DNA of 64,000 nucleotides from Veillonellales bacterium (GTDB lineage Bacteria; Bacillota; Negativicutes; JAAYSF01), in NCBI GenBank assembly GCA_039680175.1, contig JBDKTO010000030.1, positions 50,361 to 114,360 on the forward strand, read 5' to 3'. Made by a program: the position numbers and the translations under genes. This document shows, in pieces, positions 9,224-20,693 of the stretch (positions within the stretch are counted from its first letter, which is position 1; each line of letters opens with the position of its first letter). The notes under the pieces were generated by a model. It made no database searches and was not told where the DNA came from. It saw only the letters and a program-made list of their open reading frames with translations.

Positions 9224-9296
9224 TTTCCCGAAATCCTCCTTGTGTAAGTTATTGGGTACACCGGAAAAAGGTAGAAACTTTACTTGTCTACCCATG

Positions 9297-9348
9297 AAAA
9301 AAACAGCCTTTTGTGCTTTTTCTAAATTATCGCACAATTAAAGGCTGT
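9297..9348 (-). terminator. Strong terminator between the response-regulator operon and the ABC operon
   Basis: On the minus strand ACAGCCTTT..TTGTGC pairs with GCACAA..AAGGCTGT and is followed by TTTTTTTC. It lies 53 bp past the response-regulator stop and 74 bp before the ATG of the solute-binding protein, so it could be a simple terminator or an attenuator of read-through into the transporter operon. Confidence 0.88.
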
Positions 9349-9353
9349 AATGT

Positions 9354-9395
9354 AGCGGAAAAATCCCCTAACTTACTGTCGGAAAAATCCCTTAC
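9354..9395. promoter_or_regulatory. Two direct repeats upstream of the ABC operon, candidate regulator-binding sites
   Basis: AGCGGAAAAATCCCCTAAC and GTCGGAAAAATCCCTTAC are near-identical direct repeats spaced 24 bp apart start to start. They lie between the response-regulator stop and the terminator, upstream of the transporter operon. A NarL-type regulator encoded next door is the obvious candidate ligand. That is inference from position only. Confidence 0.55.
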
Positions 9396-9400
9396 AAAGG

Positions 9401-10063
9401 TTATTTATTCGACAATAAACCGTACTTCAGGGCGTAACTTACCAAATCACTCCTTTTGGTTGTTTTCAGTTTCTCCGTTAGCCGTACTTTATACGTATCC
9501 ACTGTTTTAATACTCAGCGATAGTCTTGCCGCTACCTCGGCCAGGGAATATCCATGGGCAACAAGCCGCAAGACTTCCCGCTCCCTGGGACTGAGCAGAA
9601 CGTAAGGAGCTTTTTTATCAATCGTTTCCTGCTCCTGGTTTAGTAAATCGTGCAGCAATAGACTGGAATCTTGTTGGCTGAGGTAAAGCTCACCGGCTTG
9701 CACCGACGCAATCGCTTTGAACAAATCAGTGTCCGCCGCGCTTTTATGGACGTAAGCAGCGGCTCCTGCCTGCATTGCCCGCTTTATATAACTCTCATCT
9801 TCGTGCATCGTCAGCACAATCACCCTGGCATCAGGATGACGGCTTTTGATCTCCTTGAGACATTCAATCCCACTCATATTCGGCATTGATAAGTCAAGCA
9901 GCAGAATATCTGGTTTAAGCTGCTCAAACAGCTGTATTGTCTGCTCACCATCCGCCGACTCTCCCACCACCAGCATATCCGGATTCCGCTGCAGCAGCAG
10001 TTTCAAGCCGGAGCGAAGCAGCTTATGATCATCCGCCAATAGCAATTTTAGCTTTTGTTTCAC
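9401..10063 (-). CDS. NarL/LuxR-family response regulator
   Basis: A 220-residue response regulator. The receiver domain (1-120) has the acidic pair DD at 11-12, the phospho-acceptor Asp57 (ILLLDLSMP), Thr in VLTMHE and Lys in YVHKSA. The C-terminal LuxR-type helix-turn-helix begins LSPREREVLRLVA and continues SIKTVDTYKVRL. Its start overlaps the histidine-kinase stop by 4 bp, so it is translationally coupled to it. It probably activates the adjacent ABC transporter operon, whose upstream region carries a direct repeat; this is not shown by sequence alone. Confidence 0.93.
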   Translation of the reverse strand: MKQKLKLLLADDHKLLRSGLKLLLQRNPDMLVVGESADGEQTIQLFEQLKPDILLLDLSMPNMSGIECLKEIKSRHPDARVIVLTMHEDESYIKRAMQAGAAAYVHKSAADTDLFKAIASVQAGELYLSQQDSSLLLHDLLNQEQETIDKKAPYVLLSPREREVLRLVAHGYSLAEVAARLSLSIKTVDTYKVRLTEKLKTTKRSDLVSYALKYGLLSNK

Positions 10064-11487
10064 GATAGCTCTCCTTTCACTGGGTGGTATTGAGGAATCG
10101 CAATGAAAAGTTCCGTGCCGCCGCCGGGGGACTGTCCGATATCTAGCCTTCCCTGCAGCAGTTCCACCCGTTCACGCATTCCATATAATCCAAGCCGATG
10201 TTCTTTCTGGGCCCGAATTAAATCAGAATCGGTAATGCCCCTGCCATTGTCAGCTATAGCGACCATAATCCGCTCGGGCTGAAAGGTGATATCAATTGAC
10301 ACAGTAGTTGCGCCGGAGTGCTGAACAACATTATTTAAGCTCTCCTGGACAATTCGGTAAAGGGCCACAGCAATTTGGCCATCTACCGAAGTTTGCCGGC
10401 CTGATGTATTTAGGTCAATGTCTAGCCCATGGCGGCTGGCGAATTTCTCACTATATCGTTCTATGGCTGCGACTAGCCCGAGATCATCCAGCGCCGGCGG
10501 TCTTAGCTCAACTGCCAGATCGCGAACCTCCCGCAAAATATTGGCGGCAACGTCGCGCCCCAGAAGCAAAGCATCTTTTTGCTCCTGATTTGATGCATCT
10601 TCCGCTAGAACCCGCATTGTCAGCATAAGCGAGGTTAGCGCCTGACTTGTTTCATCATGCAGTTCGCGAGAAATCCGCTTGCGCTCGTCTTCCTGCGCTG
10701 TCATCAGCTTTGTAATCAAAGTATCCCGCAGCTGTTCCTTGACACGCAGCTCGCCCAGCAAAATTTCCTTATCAGCGCTAGCCTTTATCAGGCTGGCCGC
10801 CATTTCGTTAAAAGCGACGGCCAGCTTGCCGACCTCGCCGGTATCACGGATATTGGCCCGAATTTTTAGATTTCCCTGGGTTATTGATTCGGCAACTTCC
10901 GCCAGATCGCGAATCGGTTTTGTAATCAGCGCCGATATCCGGCTGGATAAGAATACAGCCAGGGCGCAAACAATAAAGACAGTAAACAACACGTCCCTTG
11001 CATGCTGATGAATCGAGTTCCGCGTGTACTTTTCGGTCATGCCGACCCGAACATAACCGACGGCTCCATTTTCAATGGGAACAACAATATCATGGATAAG
11101 CCCTTCGTCAGAATTAAATGCCGTTATTTCTTGCTGCGTAAAATCGGGCATATCATCCAGCAGTCCCGCGGGTATGCCCCCGTGAAAAGTATGCGCCAGC
11201 AAACGCTGGTTGCTGTCGATAATTAAAATATACCGCACATCTTCGCTGCTGGCGGCTGTCTGAGCCGCCAGCTCATAGAGATTGTACAAATCTTCCATCA
11301 ATATATAATTTCCGCCGGCCAATGCTACGTGATTGGCGATCTCGGTGCCGCGCTTTTGCAGCTGCTGCGAAACAACATCGTCAAGCGAGTCCCAAACAAT
11401 TAAACCGATAGCAACGCTAAGCAGCGCGATGATAAAAAGTGCCATCGCCAATATCCGGTAATAAACCGACAACCGCGGCAGCCTCAT
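10060..11487 (-). CDS. NarX/LiaS-type sensor histidine kinase with HAMP domain
   Basis: A 475-residue membrane sensor kinase: transmembrane helix about 11-31, an extracytoplasmic domain of about 130 residues, a second helix about 165-183, a HAMP region (PIRDLAEVAESITQGNLKI), a HisKA_3 domain with ERKRISRELHDE (phospho-acceptor His277) and an HATPase_c domain with NNVVQHSG and ADNGRGI. It phosphorylates the downstream NarL-type regulator. It overlaps the PhnD-like lipoprotein gene upstream and the regulator gene downstream by 4 bp each, so the three form one tightly coupled unit in which the lipoprotein may present a ligand to the sensor. Confidence 0.93.
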   Translation of the reverse strand: MRLPRLSVYYRILAMALFIIALLSVAIGLIVWDSLDDVVSQQLQKRGTEIANHVALAGGNYILMEDLYNLYELAAQTAASSEDVRYILIIDSNQRLLAHTFHGGIPAGLLDDMPDFTQQEITAFNSDEGLIHDIVVPIENGAVGYVRVGMTEKYTRNSIHQHARDVLFTVFIVCALAVFLSSRISALITKPIRDLAEVAESITQGNLKIRANIRDTGEVGKLAVAFNEMAASLIKASADKEILLGELRVKEQLRDTLITKLMTAQEDERKRISRELHDETSQALTSLMLTMRVLAEDASNQEQKDALLLGRDVAANILREVRDLAVELRPPALDDLGLVAAIERYSEKFASRHGLDIDLNTSGRQTSVDGQIAVALYRIVQESLNNVVQHSGATTVSIDITFQPERIMVAIADNGRGITDSDLIRAQKEHRLGLYGMRERVELLQGRLDIGQSPGGGTELFIAIPQYHPVKGELS

Positions 11488-12416
11488 AACTCCTCTCTTC
11501 CTTCGCGCAGCATCAGCCGAATCGGTTCAAACAGCTCCGGCTGAGGCGGCACGAACCGGTCAATCGACAATCCTTGCAGTGCCGGCGTCATATACGGGTA
11601 TTCATGCATGCTGAGCAGGGCTTTGCGCAAGCTGTCCCGCTGTCTCTGGCTTACACTTTTACCCGCTACTACCGGGCCAATCCCGGCAGGCGGCGAAACA
11701 GCAATAATCTTAACAGCCTCCGCCAGCTCCGGCTGTTTTTCTTTCGCCCTATCGTATACCAGCCTGGTAACAGGCGCACCATCGACGACCTTGTTGGCAA
11801 CGGCGCGAAGAGAATTATCATGACTATACGTGTAAATATAATGTCCGAAAAACGTTTCCGGCGTCTGGTTCCTGTGTCGCAGCATTTGTACTAAAAATGT
11901 GTAACCGGAATAACTTAACGGGTCGGTAAAGGCGACCGTCTTGCCTTTAAGATCCGCTATGTCGTTTATTCCGCTATCCTTCGCTACAATAATATACCCT
12001 TGATAATAGGGCAGCCCCATCCGCTGCTGCGATGCCAGCATCTCAATCTCGTCAAAGCCACTGTAAGCCGCATATTCTCCGGATGAGAAAAAAGCAATGT
12101 CCGCGCCGCCATTTAGGAGCAGCAGTGCAATCTCTGCATAACTTTTTCGCTGAATCAGGATGACCGGCCTATCCACATGCTGGCCGAGAAAATTAGCTAT
12201 CGAGCGGTAATGCATTACGGTCTCCTGCGGCAATAACACAGAGGAAATCGCCACCCGCAAAGCCTGAGAATCCGTGCTGACGGCAGAAACAGCCGGTGCC
12301 GGTTCCACCTTCTTAAAATCAATGTACTTATCCTTACCCGGGAAAGAGCCGCATCCTGTGCAGACAGCAAGCAGAATCGTAAGTAAGCAAACCAGCCGCA
12401 TTTTTTTAAAATTCAT
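11484..12416 (-). CDS. PhnD-like lipoprotein (phosphate/phosphonate-type binding protein), accessory sensor
   Basis: A 310-residue lipoprotein (signal LVCLLTILLAVCTGCGS, lipobox VCTGC) of the PhnD/TctC-like phosphonate-binding superfamily: RVAISSVLLPQETVMHYRSI, IALLLLNGGADIAFFSSGEYA, LKGKTVAFTDPLSYSGYTF. The ATG at 12416 starts the signal peptide and follows GGGGTGAGTGG. No PhnC/PhnE genes are near. Instead it is the first gene of an overlapping trio with a histidine kinase and response regulator. In such three-component systems the binding protein acts as a ligand-sensing subunit of the kinase rather than for transport. The ligand is unknown. Confidence 0.85.
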   Translation of the reverse strand: MNFKKMRLVCLLTILLAVCTGCGSFPGKDKYIDFKKVEPAPAVSAVSTDSQALRVAISSVLLPQETVMHYRSIANFLGQHVDRPVILIQRKSYAEIALLLLNGGADIAFFSSGEYAAYSGFDEIEMLASQQRMGLPYYQGYIIVAKDSGINDIADLKGKTVAFTDPLSYSGYTFLVQMLRHRNQTPETFFGHYIYTYSHDNSLRAVANKVVDGAPVTRLVYDRAKEKQPELAEAVKIIAVSPPAGIGPVVAGKSVSQRQRDSLRKALLSMHEYPYMTPALQGLSIDRFVPPQPELFEPIRLMLREGREEL

Positions 12417-12602
12417 AATCCACTCACCCCATAAGAGAGTGCATTTTCTTCGCTTCATTATTGCTTCATTATTATATTTATTCGCTCGGGAAATGGTATT
12501 TCCTGCATAAATTGGCTAATTCTCGCTACTATCAGCCTCAACCCTAGCTTACAGCGCGCACCTCCGTCTTCTTGTCTCCCGACAAAGCCGCCTTATAGCA
12601 AT

Positions 12603-12667
12603 TGTCATTATCAAAAAAGAGCACCCCATGCTCCTAAGATTGCTTCGTCGTGCCGCCTCGCAATGAC
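12603..12667. repeat. REP-like dispersed element, degenerate copy 2
   Basis: The right half GATTGCTTCGTCGTGCCGCC followed by TCGCAATGAC matches the REP-like element well. The left half is reduced to TTGTCATTATC. It lies upstream of the PhnD-like gene, 9 bp from a 48-bp palindrome, and marks the other boundary of the block inserted between murA and spoIID. Confidence 0.7.
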
Positions 12668-12676
12668 AAATCTCCC

Positions 12677-12724
12677 CTAATACATGAAAGGACGGCTAAG
12701 CTTAGCCGTCCTTTCATGTATTAG
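12677..12724. terminator. 48-bp perfect palindrome, likely bidirectional terminator after murA
   Basis: The two 24-nt arms (C-TAATACATG-AAAGGACGGCTAAG and its exact complement) meet with no spacer. The core GGACGGCTAAG/CTTAGCCGTCC is flanked by AAA and TTT, so it can act as a short-tailed terminator on either strand. It ends 17 bp from the murA stop codon. Confidence 0.7.
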
Positions 12725-12740
12725 CCTAAATTATAAGTGC

Positions 12741-13994
12741 TTAGCCGATGCGTTCGATGTCGGCGCCGATTCCTTTCAGCTTGTTCACAAGATTGTCATA
12801 GCCGCGGTCGATATGATGAATGTAACCGACCTCGGTTTTTCCCTCCGCAGCCAGTCCTGCCAATACCATGGCGGCACCGGCCCGCAAATCGGTGGCTTTA
12901 ACCGGACAGCCGGTCAACGTGGCCACACCTTCCACAACTGCACTGCGCCCTTCAATCTTGATACAAGCTCCCATCCGTTTCAATTCGTCCACATGCATAA
13001 AGCGATTTTCAAATACCGTTTCACTCACTACACTGGTTCCCTTGGCAATGGCTGCCATGGCCATAAACTGAGCCTGCATATCGGTGGGAAAACCCGGATA
13101 AGGCAATGTCTTAATATCCACCGCCCGGAAATTGCCGTCACCCCAGACCCTCACACCGTTAATATCTTCCTCAATACAAACACCGGCCTCCTTCAGCTTG
13201 GCCACTACCGGCTTCAGATGCTCGGTCAATGCATTTTCAATCCAGACATCGCCGCCGGTCATGGCGGCGGCCACCATATAGGTGCCTGCTTCGATCCGAT
13301 CGGGAATGACAGTGTAATCCATTCCTCTGAGCTCGTTCACACCTTCAACTTTAATCACATTCGTGCCGGCACCGCGAATCCTGGCTCCCATGACGTTCAA
13401 ATAGTTGGCTAAATCGACAATTTCCGGTTCGTGAGCCGGATTCTCCAGGATGGTCTGGCCCTTTGCCATACTGGCCGCCATGATAATATTTTCCGTTGCA
13501 CCAACACTGGGAAAATCCAAATATATCCTCGCTCCCGTTAACCCCTGGGGTGCTTTTGCTTCAATATACCCATGCCCGATATCAATATCGGCGCCCAAAG
13601 CTTCAAACCCTTTCAGATGCAAATCAATTGGCCGGGTGCCAATTGCGCAGCCGCCGGGTAAGGAGATCTTTGCTCTTCCCCGTCGGGCCAGCAGCGGTCC
13701 CATTACTAAAAAAGAAGCCCGCATTTTCCGTACCAATTCATAAGGCGCCTCACAACTGGTCAGGTTGGAACTGTCAATATAGAGTTCATTCTTTTCCCGC
13801 CGCACACCTACGCCCAAATGCTGCAGCACTTCCGAAAAAGTGCGGACATCCTCCAAATCGGGAACTTCATCAAGGATACTGGGCGTAGTCCCCAGCAAGG
13901 CGGCAGCGATAAGCGGCAGCACCGCATTTTTAGCACCACTGATTTTTACAGTACCGGATAGTCTATTACCTCCGCGTATGACTAGCTTTTCCAT
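12741..13994 (-). CDS. murA: UDP-N-acetylglucosamine 1-carboxyvinyltransferase MurA
   Basis: A 417-residue enzyme that transfers enolpyruvate from PEP to UDP-GlcNAc, the first committed step of peptidoglycan synthesis, in the cytosol. The N terminus [20 protein letters not shown] and the loop [12 protein letters not shown] with the PEP-reactive, fosfomycin-target Cys at about 116 are intact. The ATG at 13994 follows GGGAGGAAGTT; the upstream frame extension is not needed. It follows ywmB on the same strand as in Bacillus (ywmB-murAA). The next gene should be spoIID but is displaced. Confidence 0.97.
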   Translation of the reverse strand: MEKLVIRGGNRLSGTVKISGAKNAVLPLIAAALLGTTPSILDEVPDLEDVRTFSEVLQHLGVGVRREKNELYIDSSNLTSCEAPYELVRKMRASFLVMGPLLARRGRAKISLPGGCAIGTRPIDLHLKGFEALGADIDIGHGYIEAKAPQGLTGARIYLDFPSVGATENIIMAASMAKGQTILENPAHEPEIVDLANYLNVMGARIRGAGTNVIKVEGVNELRGMDYTVIPDRIEAGTYMVAAAMTGGDVWIENALTEHLKPVVAKLKEAGVCIEEDINGVRVWGDGNFRAVDIKTLPYPGFPTDMQAQFMAMAAIAKGTSVVSETVFENRFMHVDELKRMGACIKIEGRSAVVEGVATLTGCPVKATDLRAGAAMVLAGLAAEGKTEVGYIHHIDRGYDNLVNKLKGIGADIERIG

Positions 13995-14044
13995 AACTTC
14001 CTCCCACACAAACTACTATAAATGCCCTCCTGCAATAATAACCG

Positions 14045-14803
14045 CTAATACTCCCTGGTAATTACCGGGGAGCCGACTATGACATATGTACGATCATCAT
14101 ACGGACTGTAGCGCATGGCCAAATTTAAATTCACCTTATTGCTTCCGACTTGCAAAAAATCGGAAATGGCTGGCGAAAATCCTGTATAACTGGCAAAATT
14201 AGTATACCTCGTTCTGTCAACGGCAGTTCCCTTCGCGGCGGCAAACCCATTTTCCAACCGCTCGTTCCAGTCTCCATCCTTTAGTTTACCATTAAGCCAG
14301 CCGACCAGGCAAGAGGAAATACGCGGCGAGCCGCCAAAATTCTTCAAAATACCGGTTATTGCCGCATGCCATTGCAGCAGTTCCCTGTTTTGTTCCGGTT
14401 TTGTCTCAATATTAATTACTACATAAACACCACTGTTTTGTTGGCTACCAACCGGCCGGATGCTTTTCGCCGCAACAACCCCATGAAAGTGATCGGCAGT
14501 AACCTCCGCCCGAAGGATTTGCTGCTGTCGATTTTTACTGCGCGAAACTTGATAATCAGCAGGGGTAAACCCCAACTGATCCATAGCGATTGTCACCACT
14601 CTTTCTAAATAGGCTTCATCGGCTTCCTGCAGGGGCAGCCTGGCCCAGCCGTTGACCGACAACTCCTCAGCCTTGGCGCCTGTCGCCAGCATAGCAGCAC
14701 TGAGGGGCTCCGGTTCTTCTGCAGCACTACGCTGCTCATAAGCAAACCAAACTATGACGACCAGTATCATCCCTAAAATAAGACCATAGCGAAACCGATT
14801 CAT
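14045..14803 (-). CDS. ywmB: YwmB-family protein
   Basis: A 252-residue protein with an N-terminal membrane anchor or signal segment (YGLILGMILVVIVWFAY) and an extracytoplasmic domain of the YwmB (TATA-box-binding-protein-like fold) family: GWARLPLQEADEAYLERVV, IFSC-like SCLVGWLNGKLKDGDW and RYTNFASYTGFSP. The ATG at 14803 begins the hydrophobic segment. Its molecular function is not established. The position between the atp operon and murA is conserved in Firmicutes and supports the family call. Confidence 0.8.
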   Translation of the reverse strand: MNRFRYGLILGMILVVIVWFAYEQRSAAEEPEPLSAAMLATGAKAEELSVNGWARLPLQEADEAYLERVVTIAMDQLGFTPADYQVSRSKNRQQQILRAEVTADHFHGVVAAKSIRPVGSQQNSGVYVVINIETKPEQNRELLQWHAAITGILKNFGGSPRISSCLVGWLNGKLKDGDWNERLENGFAAAKGTAVDRTRYTNFASYTGFSPAISDFLQVGSNKVNLNLAMRYSPYDDRTYVIVGSPVITREY

Positions 14804-14939
14804 TCTCCCGCTCCCCTTCACCGGCGAAAAAATTTTGCTGTTAATTTCATTCTTGCCAGTTTTTAGGGGAGATATACAAGACAAATTATGCTAATCAAGT
14901 TCCCTTGTATCTGAATTTAAACAATCGGCTGCTAGTACC

Positions 14940-14985
14940 AAAATGAGACTGCCGGCAGGCTTATTGCCGCCAAGCAGTCTCAAAA
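14940..14985 (-). terminator. Terminator of the ATP synthase operon
   Basis: TGAGACTGC and GCAGTCTCA form a 9-bp stem around a GC-rich loop that can pair further (TTGGCGGCAATAAGCCTGCC), followed by TTTTGG on the minus strand. It lies 16 bp past the atpC stop. Confidence 0.8.
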
Positions 14986-15001
14986 ATGCTCTCAAACCTG
15001 T

Positions 15002-15409
15002 CTATTGCTGATGTTTGGCCACCTGCAGGCGAATCATGGCCCGGTGCAAGGCCGCTTCCGCCCGGCTGACATCAATGCCTTCCCTGTCGCCTTTAAGACG
15101 ATTCTCTGCTCTTGCTTTAGCCGCTTCCGCCCGTGCCACGTCTATATCGCCAGGCAGTTCGGCACAATGAGCCAAAATCGTTACCTTTTCCGGCAGCACT
15201 TCAATAAATCCGCCGCAGAGTGAAACTTCCGTTTCCCCGTCATCCGTAAGGAGCCTGAGCGGCCATATTACCAAGCCCGCAACCAAAGCTGCGTGCCCGG
15301 GCAGCACACCGATATCGCCGGCAGTAGTCCGGGCAATCACCATGTTGACATCATCAGAGTAAACGATCTTTTCGGGGGTAACAATATCCAGCCGGATTTT
15401 TTTAGCCAC
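15002..15409 (-). CDS. atpC: F1 ATP synthase subunit epsilon
   Basis: A 135-residue epsilon subunit. The N-terminal beta-sandwich (LDIVTPEKIVYSDDVNMV, GDIGVLPGHAALVAGL) is followed by a helical hairpin rich in Ala, Arg and Glu (about 90-133) that can inhibit rotation. It is part of the central stalk together with gamma. It is the last gene of the atp operon and starts 3 bp after the atpD stop. Confidence 0.97.
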   Translation of the reverse strand: MAKKIRLDIVTPEKIVYSDDVNMVIARTTAGDIGVLPGHAALVAGLVIWPLRLLTDDGETEVSLCGGFIEVLPEKVTILAHCAELPGDIDVARAEAAKARAENRLKGDREGIDVSRAEAALHRAMIRLQVAKHQQ

Positions 15410-15412
15410 CTG

Positions 15413-16840
<1,428 letters not shown>

Positions 16841-17692
16841 TTATTTAAGCGCTTCGGCGCCGCCCACAATTTCGGAAATCTCCCGAGTAATGGTCGCCTG
16901 ACGCACTTTGTTATAATTAAGCACCAATTTAGAAATTAATTCTTCGGCATTTTCCGTTGCCGATCCCATAGCTGTCATCCGGGCAGCCAGTTCACTGGCT
17001 GCCGACTGCAGGAGTGCCCCGTAAATCACTGTTTCCAGATATTTCGGCAGCAGCAAATCCAGCACTTCACCAGCCGAAGGCTCGAACAGGTATTCATGAT
17101 GCCCTGTGGCCCCTTCCACTGTCGGATGAGCAACGGGCAGCAGCTTGATGGTAACCGGTTGATGATTCATCGGTGACAGAAACTGAGTATAACTCAGCTG
17201 AATCTCATCATAGTCGCCGTTCTGGTAGCCATCCGCCATAGCTGCAGCTAGCTGCCGGGCATGATCATATGTCGGTTTTTCCGAAAAGCCGGTATACTCC
17301 TGATCAATCGAATAGCCCCGACGCTTAAAATAATCTCTGGCTTTTCGCCCTACCACAATCAGCCGGGCGGTTCCTTTGTCAATTATCTGGGGCTGAACTT
17401 CTTTGAACAGGTTGGAAGAATAAGCGCCGGCCAATCCTTTATCGGCACTGAGAATCAAATAGCCGGTTTGCCGAACCTCCCGCTCCTCAAGGAGAGGATG
17501 GGAAATATCTCCGGCACTCTGAGCCACGCCAGCTAATACCTGCCGGATTTTTTCGGTAAAGGGACGGCTGGCAATAGCCCGCTCCTGAGCCCGCCGAAGA
17601 CGGGCTGCGGCAACCATCTTCATCGCTTTGGTAATCTGTTCAATGCTTTTTACACTTTTGATGCGGCGGCGTATATCCTGGGTACTAGGCAT
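16841..17692 (-). CDS. atpG: F1 ATP synthase subunit gamma
   Basis: A 283-residue central-stalk subunit. The N-terminal helix (MPSTQDIRRRIKSVKSIEQITKAMK, quoted here only for its first segment as IRRRIKSVKSIEQITKAMK) and the C-terminal helix (MGSATENAEELISKL, LNYNKVRQATITREISEIV) form the coiled coil that turns inside alpha3beta3. It lies between atpA (5 bp upstream) and atpD (18 bp downstream). Confidence 0.97.
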   Translation of the reverse strand: MPSTQDIRRRIKSVKSIEQITKAMKMVAAARLRRAQERAIASRPFTEKIRQVLAGVAQSAGDISHPLLEEREVRQTGYLILSADKGLAGAYSSNLFKEVQPQIIDKGTARLIVVGRKARDYFKRRGYSIDQEYTGFSEKPTYDHARQLAAAMADGYQNGDYDEIQLSYTQFLSPMNHQPVTIKLLPVAHPTVEGATGHHEYLFEPSAGEVLDLLLPKYLETVIYGALLQSAASELAARMTAMGSATENAEELISKLVLNYNKVRQATITREISEIVGGAEALK

Positions 17693-17697
17693 TTATA

Positions 17698-19791
<2,094 letters not shown>

Positions 19792-19798
<7 letters not shown>

Positions 19799-20304
19799 GG
19801 CAAACCACCTATTTTCTCATTATCCAGCTTTTCAATAAAATTAGCCACTAACTTGGCTTCTGCCGCTTCATCCAGGTTTTTCTCAATAATCTTAGTTGCG
19901 GCAGCCATCGAAAGAGTCACCACTTCACCCCGCAGCTGAGCAAACGCCCGTTCCCGCTCCCGGCTGATTTCTTCCTGAGCGGTTTTCAGCATTCTGGCAT
20001 GTTCGGCCCGGGCCTCTGCCAAAATTTCTTCTTTGCTTTGCTCTGCTGTCCGCACGGCTTTTTCCACAATAGTCTGAGCCTGTGTACGGGCGGCCATCAA
20101 CTGCTCCTGATACTCCCGTTTTAGCTGCTCGGCAGCGATTTTTTCCCGCTCCGCCTGCTCCATACTGGCGGCAATCTTATTTTTCCTGTCATCCAGTACC
20201 TTTATCAACGGTTTATAGGCTACTTTCGTCAATATGACCACCAAGATGAGGAAATTTATGATCTGCGCTATAAGCGTCGCATTTAAATCAATCAAGCAGG
20301 GCAC
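19792..20304 (-). CDS. atpF: Fo ATP synthase subunit b
   Basis: A 170-residue subunit: one N-terminal transmembrane helix (LIAQIINFLILVVILTKVAY) then a long charged coiled coil (residues 35-150) that forms the peripheral stalk. It lies between atpE and atpH in the operon and overlaps atpH by 7 bp. Confidence 0.96.
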
Positions 20305-20372
20305 CTCCTCTGTCCGGCGTGTAAGGGAGGCGACGGCAGGACAAATCCCTCCGCCGCCCTATTACGCTGTTG

Positions 20373-20624
20373 TTACTTTATCATCGGATTGGCGTAAAGC
20401 AGTACAATAGCAATAACTGCCGCAATAATCGGAATGGATTCAATCAAGCCCACCGAAATCAGCATATTTACTAAAATAGTACTCTTTGCTTCCGGTTGTC
20501 TTGCAATGCCCTCAACGGCTTTCGCAGTTACGGACCCGTCACCAATACCAGCGCCGACCGCGCCCAAACCTATAGCCAAGCCTGCCCCAATAAAAGCTCC
20601 TGCAACCATAATGGCATGTTCCAT
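20373..20624 (-). CDS. atpE: Fo ATP synthase subunit c
   Basis: An 83-residue hairpin of two transmembrane helices joined by the polar loop ARQPEAK. The ion-binding Glu is in VGLIESIPII. Positions that define the sodium site in Ilyobacter (Gln, Glu-Ser-Thr, Tyr) are only partly kept: Glu-Ser is present, but the Gln is Asp (GIGDGS), the Thr is Ile and the Tyr is Ile. Proton coupling is therefore more likely than sodium coupling, by inference. It lies between atpB and atpF. Confidence 0.97.
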   Translation of the reverse strand: MEHAIMVAGAFIGAGLAIGLGAVGAGIGDGSVTAKAVEGIARQPEAKSTILVNMLISVGLIESIPIIAAVIAIVLLYANPMIK

Positions 20625-20693
20625 GATGCCCCCTCCTTTCCTTCTCAGCTACCCTTTAAACAAGTATCAAGCTATATATCTCAAATGTTAGTA

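Noticed and set aside
12677..12724. Operator for a regulator of murA
   Set aside because: It lies downstream of murA and far from any promoter; a terminator-like role fits better.
20373..20624. Sodium-dependent ATP synthase
   Set aside because: The Gln, Thr and Tyr ligands of the sodium site are missing; only Glu-Ser is kept.
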